DNA of 64,000 nucleotides from JBKECF01 sp047974375 (GTDB taxonomy: Bacteria; Bacillota; Clostridia; Lachnospirales; CAMZNU01): positions 111,377 to 175,376 of the forward strand of contig JBKECF010000010.1 of NCBI GenBank assembly GCA_047974375.1, in the 5' to 3' direction. The position numbers and the translations under genes are program-made. The notes below the pieces were generated by a model, which saw only the letters and a program-made list of their open reading frames with translations, did no database searches and was not told where the DNA came from. This document shows, piece by piece, positions 9,084 to 16,510 of this stretch. Numbering within the stretch: the first letter of the stretch is position 1; each line of letters starts with the position of its first letter.

Positions 9084-11431
9084 TTTTATTAAAAAAAGCA
9101 ACACGTAGTATGTTTAGAAATAAAAAAGCCTATTTATCATGTATAGCACTAATGATTTTAGGTGCATTTATGTATATGTGTATGGTTACAACATTATCGA
9201 TTTTAGAAATTAATGCAAAAGATTATTATAAAAACAATAATTTAGGAGATGCCTTTGTTAAAATTGTTAAAGCACCTAAAAGTGCACTAGAAGAATTAAA
9301 ATCAATTGACGGTATAGAAACAGTTAACGGAAGAATTGTACAGGAAGTCCGTATATATGATGATGATTTAGACAATATTAAAGTTTTAAAGTTAATATCT
9401 ACCCCCTTAAAGAAGGAAACTAAAATATTAAATAATTATATTTATACATCTAATGATATTTCCGAATATAAGGATATTTTATTAGCAGAAGATTTTTTAA
9501 CTGTACATAATTACAAAGAAAATACAAATATTGATTTTATCACAAACCAAAAAAAAGAGAGTTTTACAATCAAGGGAGGGGTTTACTCTCCGGAATATAT
9601 TTATCTTGTAAAAGACTCTACTTCATTATTTAATAATAATGCAAATTATAATTTCGCATATGCAAGCGAAGAATATATGGGAAATATATTTGATATGGTA
9701 AATTGTTATAACGATATTTCTTTTAGTTTAAAAGATGGATATACATACGATGATGTAAAAGATGAAGTTAAGAATGTTTTAAAAAAATATGGATTTATTT
9801 ATATGCATCCTAGAGAGGACTTAACAAGTTATACATTTGTAAACGAAGAAATAAAAAATGGTGTTTCAATGGGTAAATCCATGGGAATTATCTTTATATC
9901 AATTTCATCTTTTATTTTATATTTAACACTTAAACGTATTATTGAACAGGACAGAGGGCAAATAGGGACTTTAAAGGCATTCGGCTATAGTAAAAGGCAA
10001 ATAATTATACATTATATTTTTAACGGGGCAATTACCAGTCTCATAGCTGGCGTGCTAGGAATAGTGCTGAGTTTAGTTAGTGTTATACCTTTGCTTGAAT
10101 TTTATTTAATATACTTTAAAATGCCACTTACTTCATCAAAAATAATCAATAAGTACTTCATTCAAGGCTTTTTATTTATAATATTAGGCGGTATATCAGG
10201 TGCTTATTTAGGTGTAAATAAAATTATTAAACTATCTCCATCAGAAGCTATGCGATCTGAGGCACCTAAAGTAGTAAAAAATAATATCGCTGAAAAATTA
10301 ATTTTTTTAAAATATATAGTAACTGAAGAATCATTCATGGGCATAAGAAATATGTTTAGAAATAGAGTTCGCTCAAGTTTTGTTATTTTAGGAATAGCAT
10401 TCTCGTTTAGTATATTATGTATCGTAGGTGTAATGAAAGATTTAATGAGCAATCAATTTTTATCTATATATGATAACGTGTATAAATATGATGGGAAAAT
10501 AGCTCTAGAAAATTATGTAAACTATAATGATGGTGTAGGGGATCTATTACAATATAATGATGTAATTGAAGCAGAAGGTGTTTTATTAGAAGATGTTGTT
10601 TTATATAATGGTTACATAAATGAAAGTGTTAATTTAATAGGTATTAAAGAGAAATCTAAATTATATAGATCTTATGATGAAAAAAAAGAGAAATTAATTA
10701 AAATACCTGAAGCAGGTATAGTTTTAAATAAATATGTTGCTAATAAGATAAGTGCAGAAGTAGGGGATGAGATATTGTTAGAAAGCCCTTACTTAAAAGA
10801 TAAAGTTCCAATAGTAGTTTCTAGCATAATTAATCAATCCGGAATAGGTTCATATGTTAATTTTAATTATTTAAATGATATATTTAATCTAAATAATAAA
10901 ATAAACTGTTTGGTCTTTACTACATCAGATATGCAAAAGATACGAAAAGAAATATTAAATGGCAAAAACATTAATGATATATACAGTAAGGATAGTGAAA
11001 AAAAATCTATAGAAACATTAATGGTCAACTCAGCTTTTATGATAGATATAATTATAGTAATAGGGGTTCTCATATCATTTATAATTATTTATAACTCTTC
11101 TATAATATCTCTATCTGAAAGAAGTAGAGAATATGCCACATTACGTGTGTTGGGATTTTCTGTTAAAAGAGTTAAAAAAATTATGAATTTTGAATATTGG
11201 CTTCTTTGTTTTTTTGGAATTTTATGCGGTATTCCTTTAAGTAATGTAATGCTAACAGCTATGGCCGCACATATGAAGTTTGGTACTTTTCAATTTCCAG
11301 ATACCTATAGTTCAAACTCTTATGTAATCGCTGTTGTGGGTTGTATTTTTTCTGTATTATTTTCAAATCACATGTCTGGGAAAGCTGTAAAAAAACTAAA
11401 ATTAGTTGAAGTATTAAAGGAGAAGGAATAA
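9080..11431 (+). CDS. ABC transporter permease, FtsX/MacB-like, duplicated core
   Basis: A 783-residue membrane protein with two FtsX-type permease blocks: an N-terminal membrane anchor (residues about 15-40), a large extracellular domain, three membrane spans around 270-395, then a second anchor near 430-455, another extracellular domain and three spans near the end. Motifs such as IGTLKAFGYSKRQI and YATLRVLGFSVKRV are the conserved cytoplasmic loops of each half. The start is most likely GTG at 9080, seven bases after GAGGAGG and overlapping the ATPase stop (GTGA); a TTG at 9077 is an alternative. It works with the adjacent ATPase and adaptor; the cargo is unknown. Confidence 0.9.
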   Translation: MILLKKATRSMFRNKKAYLSCIALMILGAFMYMCMVTTLSILEINAKDYYKNNNLGDAFVKIVKAPKSALEELKSIDGIETVNGRIVQEVRIYDDDLDNIKVLKLISTPLKKETKILNNYIYTSNDISEYKDILLAEDFLTVHNYKENTNIDFITNQKKESFTIKGGVYSPEYIYLVKDSTSLFNNNANYNFAYASEEYMGNIFDMVNCYNDISFSLKDGYTYDDVKDEVKNVLKKYGFIYMHPREDLTSYTFVNEEIKNGVSMGKSMGIIFISISSFILYLTLKRIIEQDRGQIGTLKAFGYSKRQIIIHYIFNGAITSLIAGVLGIVLSLVSVIPLLEFYLIYFKMPLTSSKIINKYFIQGFLFIILGGISGAYLGVNKIIKLSPSEAMRSEAPKVVKNNIAEKLIFLKYIVTEESFMGIRNMFRNRVRSSFVILGIAFSFSILCIVGVMKDLMSNQFLSIYDNVYKYDGKIALENYVNYNDGVGDLLQYNDVIEAEGVLLEDVVLYNGYINESVNLIGIKEKSKLYRSYDEKKEKLIKIPEAGIVLNKYVANKISAEVGDEILLESPYLKDKVPIVVSSIINQSGIGSYVNFNYLNDIFNLNNKINCLVFTTSDMQKIRKEILNGKNINDIYSKDSEKKSIETLMVNSAFMIDIIIVIGVLISFIIIYNSSIISLSERSREYATLRVLGFSVKRVKKIMNFEYWLLCFFGILCGIPLSNVMLTAMAAHMKFGTFQFPDTYSSNSYVIAVVGCIFSVLFSNHMSGKAVKKLKLVEVLKEKE

Positions 11432-12846
11432 TGAAAAATAAATTTAAAGTAATTATAAGCACTACAATATTGACATTAATTATAGTATCAATTCTTTATA
11501 CTGCAAACAAACCAATAGAAGTTAATACAGTAATCGCATCCTATGGTGATGGTAAGATAACATTTAAAGAATCTGGGTATGTGGATTATAATGTTACAGA
11601 AGTTTACCCATTAGCCAATGGTGAAGTAGAAAAGGTATATGTTAAAGAAAATGACCAAATAAATGAAGGCGATATACTAGCAACTTTAAAAAATGATGAT
11701 ATTCAATATCAAATAAATATATTAGAGAGCAATATAAAAAGTCTAGATTCTCAAAAAGAAAATATTTTTATAGAAAATAGTGTTAAAAAGGACAATTTAA
11801 AAACGCAAAAAGATGCTTTACAAGCCCAACTCACAGCCCTAGATGCACAAAAAAACGAAGGTACTCTTAGTACAGAAAATTTAATAAAGACCCAAGAATT
11901 AATTATTGAACAAAATTCCAAGAATTTAGAAAATGCCAAGACTGATCTGAAAAATAATGAAGTTCTTTATACAGAGGGAATAATTTCTAAAGATGAATAT
12001 AACGAATATAACCTTGCAGTTGACTCTCTTGAATCTACTTATAAAGAAAGTATTTTACAACTTGAAAATTTAGAGGAAAATGTAGAAACTAACAAACTTG
12101 AATATTTTAACGGTAGCAAGTCCTCTATAATAGCACAAATAGATGGAATCGATGTCGCTTTAAAGAAAGATACTACTGGCGAAAGTGTCAATTATTATAA
12201 TGCCCTTATTGAACAGAGTAATGTTGAGATATCAAAATTAAAAGACAACATAAATAATTTAAATATCATTTCACCTATAACAGGAACGGTAAGCGACGTT
12301 CATTTAGACAATAGTAATATTGGAAATATAAATCAATCTGCTTTTTCTATTTGGAACAAAGGTGGAAATGTAATAAATACATCAGTAAATACACGCGACA
12401 TTGAATATATGTCAGTTGGTAATAATGTAAACATAATATTTAACACACGTGATGGCGAAAGAGAATTTACAGGGGAAATTATAGAAGTGAGTAATATTGC
12501 CACAAAGGAAGTATCTAGTCTTGGAATTAACGAAAACAAAGTTAACGTAAAAATTTCTTATGAAGATAACGAAGCATTAAAACCAGGTTATGGTGTAGAT
12601 GTTGAATTTATAATTTCAGAAGAAAAAGATAAAATAATTATACCAAGCTCAGCTGTTTATGAAAAAGAAAATATAAAAAAAGTTTTAATAATAAAAGACG
12701 GAAAAATATCAGAATGTAATATTGAAACAGGAACGTTGTTAGATGGCAAAGTGATTGTAGAAAGCGGACTAAAGGTAAATGATGAAGTAATAGTTGACTT
12801 AGATAATGAGAATATATCCGTTGGTAAAAAAGCTATAGGTAATTAA
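11431..12846 (+). CDS. HlyD/MacA-type efflux adaptor protein
   Basis: A periplasmic-adaptor-like protein of 471 residues, anchored by a single N-terminal segment (residues about 5-25). Order: anchor, barrel-sandwich half with YPLANGEVEKVYVKENDQINEGD, a long coiled-coil hairpin (residues about 90-215), the second half with NIISPITGTVSDVHLDNSN, then beta-barrel domains ending with SGLKVNDEVIVD. The start overlaps the permease stop (TAATG). In Gram-positive bacteria such adaptors pair with MacB-like pumps. Export of peptides, drugs or lipids is possible; the sequence does not choose. No clear terminator follows, and the second structured RNA starts right after. Confidence 0.9.
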   Translation: MKNKFKVIISTTILTLIIVSILYTANKPIEVNTVIASYGDGKITFKESGYVDYNVTEVYPLANGEVEKVYVKENDQINEGDILATLKNDDIQYQINILESNIKSLDSQKENIFIENSVKKDNLKTQKDALQAQLTALDAQKNEGTLSTENLIKTQELIIEQNSKNLENAKTDLKNNEVLYTEGIISKDEYNEYNLAVDSLESTYKESILQLENLEENVETNKLEYFNGSKSSIIAQIDGIDVALKKDTTGESVNYYNALIEQSNVEISKLKDNINNLNIISPITGTVSDVHLDNSNIGNINQSAFSIWNKGGNVINTSVNTRDIEYMSVGNNVNIIFNTRDGEREFTGEIIEVSNIATKEVSSLGINENKVNVKISYEDNEALKPGYGVDVEFIISEEKDKIIIPSSAVYEKENIKKVLIIKDGKISECNIETGTLLDGKVIVESGLKVNDEVIVDLDNENISVGKKAIGN

Positions 12847-12867
12847 AAAAGGGAGCATTTTGAAAAG

Positions 12868-13068
12868 AAAAAACCTTGGTGCTTTGCCTCAACCCTTGGT
12901 CATAATGCCTTGCTTTTCTGCTCAGGCAAACAACCAGCCCCTAGCAGATGGGTCATTGACTTTAATCCAATCCCTTAACATTCTATAAAATCACCACGTT
13001 ATTAGTCAATTTACGTAGTAAACGGCCGGATGCCAGCATTGAGGAGAGGGTCTAATTCTTACCGATTA
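12868..13068 (+). ncRNA. Candidate structured RNA, copy 2
   Basis: A noncoding segment of raised G+C content between the efflux adaptor and a small gene. It shares CCAGCATTGAGG (13033-13044), GTCTAATT (13050-13057) and TTACCGAT (13059-13066) with copy 1 at 6600-6740, and a GGTG..TTT..AACCC block at the 5' side. CTGCT/AGCAG closes a hairpin whose loop AGGCAA can pair with an upstream TTGCCT, the same hairpin-plus-pseudoknot plan as copy 1 with different bases. ATTGACT and AGTCAAT can form another helix. Boundaries are approximate and the family is not recognised. Confidence 0.55.
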
Positions 13069-13138
13069 AGTAAAAATTGTAAGATGCGTTTAAATATTAT
13101 ATAATTTAAAAAAAGTATATATGAAAGGGAATGTTATT

Positions 13139-13387
13139 ATGCAAATTAAATTTAATGATGAACACAAAAAAGAAGACATACATAAAGTAGATGTAGAAGA
13201 TATTTATTTTGAAGGAGAATATTTGAATATTTTAAATGATAACCTTTATCAAATAACTGGTACGGCGATAATTGAAGGAGAAAAGTATAATAACTTCACT
13301 ATTGAATTTACGCTTCTTGACAAAACAAACAATAAATTAGAAGATATTATGAAAGCTCAATGGGACGAATACGATTTTATATTATAA
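13139..13387 (+). CDS. Small hypothetical protein
   Basis: Encodes about 82 residues starting MQIKFNDEHKKED. I chose this ATG because AAGGGA sits eight bases upstream; an in-frame ATG at 13121 overlaps that ribosome site and is less likely. The protein is acidic, soluble and beta-rich by appearance, with no membrane segment or metal motif, and I do not recognise the family. It lies 15 bases before topB and may be co-transcribed with it. The structured RNA copy 2 ends about 70 bases upstream and could regulate it. Confidence 0.65.
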   Translation: MQIKFNDEHKKEDIHKVDVEDIYFEGEYLNILNDNLYQITGTAIIEGEKYNNFTIEFTLLDKTNNKLEDIMKAQWDEYDFIL

Positions 13388-13402
13388 GGTAGAGGTGAAA
13401 AA

Positions 13403-15442
13403 ATGAGCATTCTAGTTATTGCTGAAAAACCATCCGTTGCACGTGATATAGCTAAAGTACTAAAAGTTAATAAAAAGGGCGATGGATATCTTTATAATGA
13501 TGAATATATAATATCATGGGCAATTGGTCATTTGGTCACACTGAAAGAGCCTGATGACTATGATAAAAGCTTAAAAAAATGGACAAAAAAAAATTTGCCT
13601 ATATTACCTGTAGAAATAGGACTAAAAGCAATTCCAAATACAAAAAAGCAATTCAATTTATTAAAAAAACTCCTAAACAGCCCAAAAGTCACAAGTATTA
13701 TTTGTGCAACAGATAGTGGTCGAGAAGGTGAGTTAATATTCAGATATATCTACTGTTTATCAAATTGCATAAAAAAATTTGAAAGACTTTGGATATCTAG
13801 TATGACAGATCAAGCAATTAAGGATGGTTTTAAAAATTTAAAGTCTGGAAATGCCTATGATAACCTGTATCAATCAGCAAAATGTCGTTCAGAAGCGGAT
13901 TGGTTAGTCGGAATTAACGCAACACGAGCATACACACTTACATATGACTCCTTACTCAGTATAGGCAGAGTACAAACACCAACTCTTGCTATAATAGTAA
14001 ACCGAGATGAAGAAATAAAAAATTTTAAATCAGAAGATTATTTTGAAATTATGGCAGATTTTAACGAATATCTCGGTAAATATACAAAGGAGAATGTAAG
14101 TAAAATAAGTACAAAGAAAGAAGCGGAAGAAATAATCAAAGCCTGTGAAAATAAAACCGGCATAGTTAATAATATAGATGTTGAAAAAAAATCCATTGTA
14201 CACCCTCAGCTGTACGACTTAACAGAATTACAACGAGAATGCAATAAACGATTCGGATACTCAGCAAAGAAAACTTTGGAGGTAGCACAAAGTTTGTACG
14301 AGAAAAGAAAATATATTACCTATCCACGTACAGACAGTAAGTATTTAAGCGATGATATGCTAGACACGATAAACAGTGTAATTAACGTACTCTCTCCCAT
14401 TTTTCCTGACTATGTTACTTATATTAAAAACTTAAAAAAAATACCTATTACAAAACGAATAGTAAATAATGAAAAAATAAATGATCACCACGCTATTATA
14501 CCAACAATAAAAAAATTTACGCCTGAAAGTCTGCCAGAAGATGAAAAAAATGTTTTCCTTCTTATAGTCAAAAGATTTCTAGCCTGTTTCTATCCAAATT
14601 ATATATATAACATAACCTCTATAATAACCTCAGTAGAAAATAATGAATTTATAACAAAAGGCAATACTATAGTTCAACTAGGTTGGATGGAAATATTACA
14701 AGAGAAAACAAAAGAAGATGATATTTTACCAGAAGTCAAAGTAGGCGAGGAAAAAAAAATAAAAAAATTAGAGTTGCTTAGTAAAAAAACAACGCCTCCT
14801 AAGCCGTATACTGAAGCCCAATTACTTTCCTCCATGGAAAATGCAGGTAGATTTATAGAAGATGAAGTACTAAAAGAACAGCTTAAAGAAAATGGCATAG
14901 GTACACCCGCTACAAGAGCGGCTATTATTGAGCGTTTAATTCAAGTTGGATATATTAAAAGGAACAAAAAAAATTTAATAGCCACAGAAAAGGGAATTAA
15001 CCTAATTAAAGTACTTCCTAATGAATTAACTTCGCCAGAAACAACAGGTAGATGGGAAAAGGGGCTGAGTAAAATAAGCAAAGGTGAGCTTGACCCTGAA
15101 AAATTTATGGCCAGTATAAGTAGATTTGTAAGCTTCATCATTCAAAGTTCAAATAAAAAAGAAGATGTTAGCTTTCCTAAAAAAGAATTTAATAAAAAAA
15201 TAAAAAGCTATGGAAATTGCCCAAAATGTAAAGCAGGATTAATTCACAAGAATTCAAAAGCTTACTATTGCAGTAACTGGAAAAACAATTGTAAGTTTAA
15301 TATTTGGAAAGATTCACTAGAAAAATATAATATTGAAATCGCTGATGAAATGGTTATAGAACTACTAGAAAATAATTCCTATACACACAGTGATAAAGAA
15401 ATAATACTAACAAATGGAGAAATCGCTGTTAATATTAAATAA
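13403..15442 (+). CDS. topB: DNA topoisomerase III
   Basis: A type IA topoisomerase that relaxes or decatenates DNA. The N-terminal Toprim domain begins LVIAEKPSVARDIA and contains CATDSGREGELIFRY with the acidic metal-binding residues. The catalytic tyrosine is Tyr307 in ITYPRTDSKYL. SIGRVQTPTLAIIV and GIGTPATRAAIIERL are further family motifs. The C terminus has a zinc-ribbon-like CPKCKAGL segment and a CxnC. The length (679) and the N-terminal Toprim order are those of TopB rather than TopA. Chromosomal topB genes are common in Clostridia, and also occur on mobile elements; no mobile genes adjoin this one. Confidence 0.93.
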   Translation: MSILVIAEKPSVARDIAKVLKVNKKGDGYLYNDEYIISWAIGHLVTLKEPDDYDKSLKKWTKKNLPILPVEIGLKAIPNTKKQFNLLKKLLNSPKVTSIICATDSGREGELIFRYIYCLSNCIKKFERLWISSMTDQAIKDGFKNLKSGNAYDNLYQSAKCRSEADWLVGINATRAYTLTYDSLLSIGRVQTPTLAIIVNRDEEIKNFKSEDYFEIMADFNEYLGKYTKENVSKISTKKEAEEIIKACENKTGIVNNIDVEKKSIVHPQLYDLTELQRECNKRFGYSAKKTLEVAQSLYEKRKYITYPRTDSKYLSDDMLDTINSVINVLSPIFPDYVTYIKNLKKIPITKRIVNNEKINDHHAIIPTIKKFTPESLPEDEKNVFLLIVKRFLACFYPNYIYNITSIITSVENNEFITKGNTIVQLGWMEILQEKTKEDDILPEVKVGEEKKIKKLELLSKKTTPPKPYTEAQLLSSMENAGRFIEDEVLKEQLKENGIGTPATRAAIIERLIQVGYIKRNKKNLIATEKGINLIKVLPNELTSPETTGRWEKGLSKISKGELDPEKFMASISRFVSFIIQSSNKKEDVSFPKKEFNKKIKSYGNCPKCKAGLIHKNSKAYYCSNWKNNCKFNIWKDSLEKYNIEIADEMVIELLENNSYTHSDKEIILTNGEIAVNIK

Positions 15443-15498
15443 TATATGACAATACCCTATCTTGAGGAAATATGACAAGGCAGGGTAAGCGATTGAAT

Positions 15499-16383
15499 CT
15501 ATGTATTAATCTGTTTATTATTTCTATTTTTTCTTGTTTTTGATGGTGTTTGGTTATAATTCTTTTTATACACTCTAGAAAAGTAATTAGCGTTACAAAA
15601 GCCTGTTAGCTCAGGTATTTGTGTTACTGGAATGTTGGTTTGTAATAACAATTTTTCCGCTTGCTCAAGGCGAAATAGCGTTAGATATTCAATAAAAGTT
15701 TTACCAGTATAGCTTTTGAATAATCTTGAAAAATGTTGTTTACTTAAATTCACTATTTGACACATACTGTCTAAAGTTATTTTATCGCAATAATTTTCTA
15801 CTAAGTATTCTATAGAAGTTTTGATATACTTAGTTTGTATGGTTTGAAAGATTTCTGTATTAGAAAAAACTTCAGGCATGTACCTATACAGTACTGTGAA
15901 AAAATCGCATAAATATATCTTTATAAATATTTTATAATGGGTGTTTCTATTATCATTTTCTTTCATAGTTTTTTTAATAGGTTCAATAATTTCATGATAT
16001 ATATTATTATCTTTTGAAAAATAAAACAGGCTGGGGTTGTTTATTTTATTATAAATATTTAAAATTTTTGATAAATGTGAGTCTTTCTTTAATTCTTGAA
16101 GCAAATTATCACCTATTACTATAGCTACATAAGTACTTTTATACTCCGGTATAATACTATGAAGACTATTGCAAGGTATAATTAAAAGACTTTTTTCGTT
16201 ACAATGATATAAGGTTCCGTTGATATAGACATCAACAGAACCTTTTTTTGCGTAAACTAATTCCATATGGTTGTGCCAGTGTGGCAAAGTGACAATATTA
16301 TAAAGTTTAAATGTTGCAAAAGGGAAATCCTTATGATAAAAATTTGTATGCTCATAATTTATTGGTTGATTAAAGTCAATCAT
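15499..16383 (-). CDS. AraC-family transcriptional regulator with cupin-like sensor
   Basis: A 294-residue regulator. The N-terminal half holds a cupin-type sugar-sensing fold (PHWHNHMELVYAKKGSVDV around residues 33-51, with clustered His). The C terminus holds two helix-turn-helix motifs (ITLDSMCQIVNLSKQHFSRLF and IPELTGFCNANYFSRVYKK), ending with the typical TPSKTRK. It is transcribed away from the GH31 gene. Two direct repeats in the shared 127-base gap look like its operators. It is the probable activator of the downstream glycan/corrinoid cluster and may control its own expression, since one repeat lies 12 bases before its start. Confidence 0.9.
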   Translation of the reverse strand: MIDFNQPINYEHTNFYHKDFPFATFKLYNIVTLPHWHNHMELVYAKKGSVDVYINGTLYHCNEKSLLIIPCNSLHSIIPEYKSTYVAIVIGDNLLQELKKDSHLSKILNIYNKINNPSLFYFSKDNNIYHEIIEPIKKTMKENDNRNTHYKIFIKIYLCDFFTVLYRYMPEVFSNTEIFQTIQTKYIKTSIEYLVENYCDKITLDSMCQIVNLSKQHFSRLFKSYTGKTFIEYLTLFRLEQAEKLLLQTNIPVTQIPELTGFCNANYFSRVYKKNYNQTPSKTRKNRNNKQINT

Positions 16384-16394
16384 AATTTTACCTC

Positions 16395-16425
16395 ATGTTC
16401 ATATTAGATATATTGATGTTCAAAT
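16395..16425 (+). promoter_or_regulatory. Direct repeats, probable AraC-family operator
   Basis: ATGTTCATAT (16395-16404) and ATGTTCAAAT (16416-16425) are direct repeats whose starts are exactly 21 bases apart, two helical turns, as expected for the two half-sites of an AraC-type dimer. The promoter-proximal copy reaches where the -35 of the GH31 promoter should be, the usual place for a class II activator site. Confidence 0.6.
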
Positions 16426-16446
16426 GTTATATATTTTATTTGAATC

Positions 16447-16452
16447 TATAAT
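16447..16452 (+). promoter_or_regulatory. -10 element of the GH31 operon promoter
   Basis: A perfect TATAAT lies about 59 bases before the GH31 start. The position 17 bases upstream has no recognisable -35 box (ATGTTA), which suits a promoter that needs the AraC-type activator bound at 16416-16425. Confidence 0.5.
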
Positions 16453-16510
16453 GCTAGAATTTATATTAACACATATAAATCATAAGTCAATAATTCTATG
16501 GAGGTGCGAT

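Noticed and set aside
13121..13138. Earlier start for the small gene before topB
   Set aside because: The six additional codons overlap the AAGGGA ribosome site that serves the ATG at 13139.
15449..15490. Terminator after topB (ACCCT..CTTG with CAAG..AGGGT)
   Set aside because: The stem is interrupted and there is no T-run, so I did not list it as a feature.
16424..16510. Longer N terminus for the GH31 enzyme from ATG 16424
   Set aside because: This stretch contains the TATAAT promoter box and an operator repeat, and the strong GGAGGTG is placed for GTG 16511.
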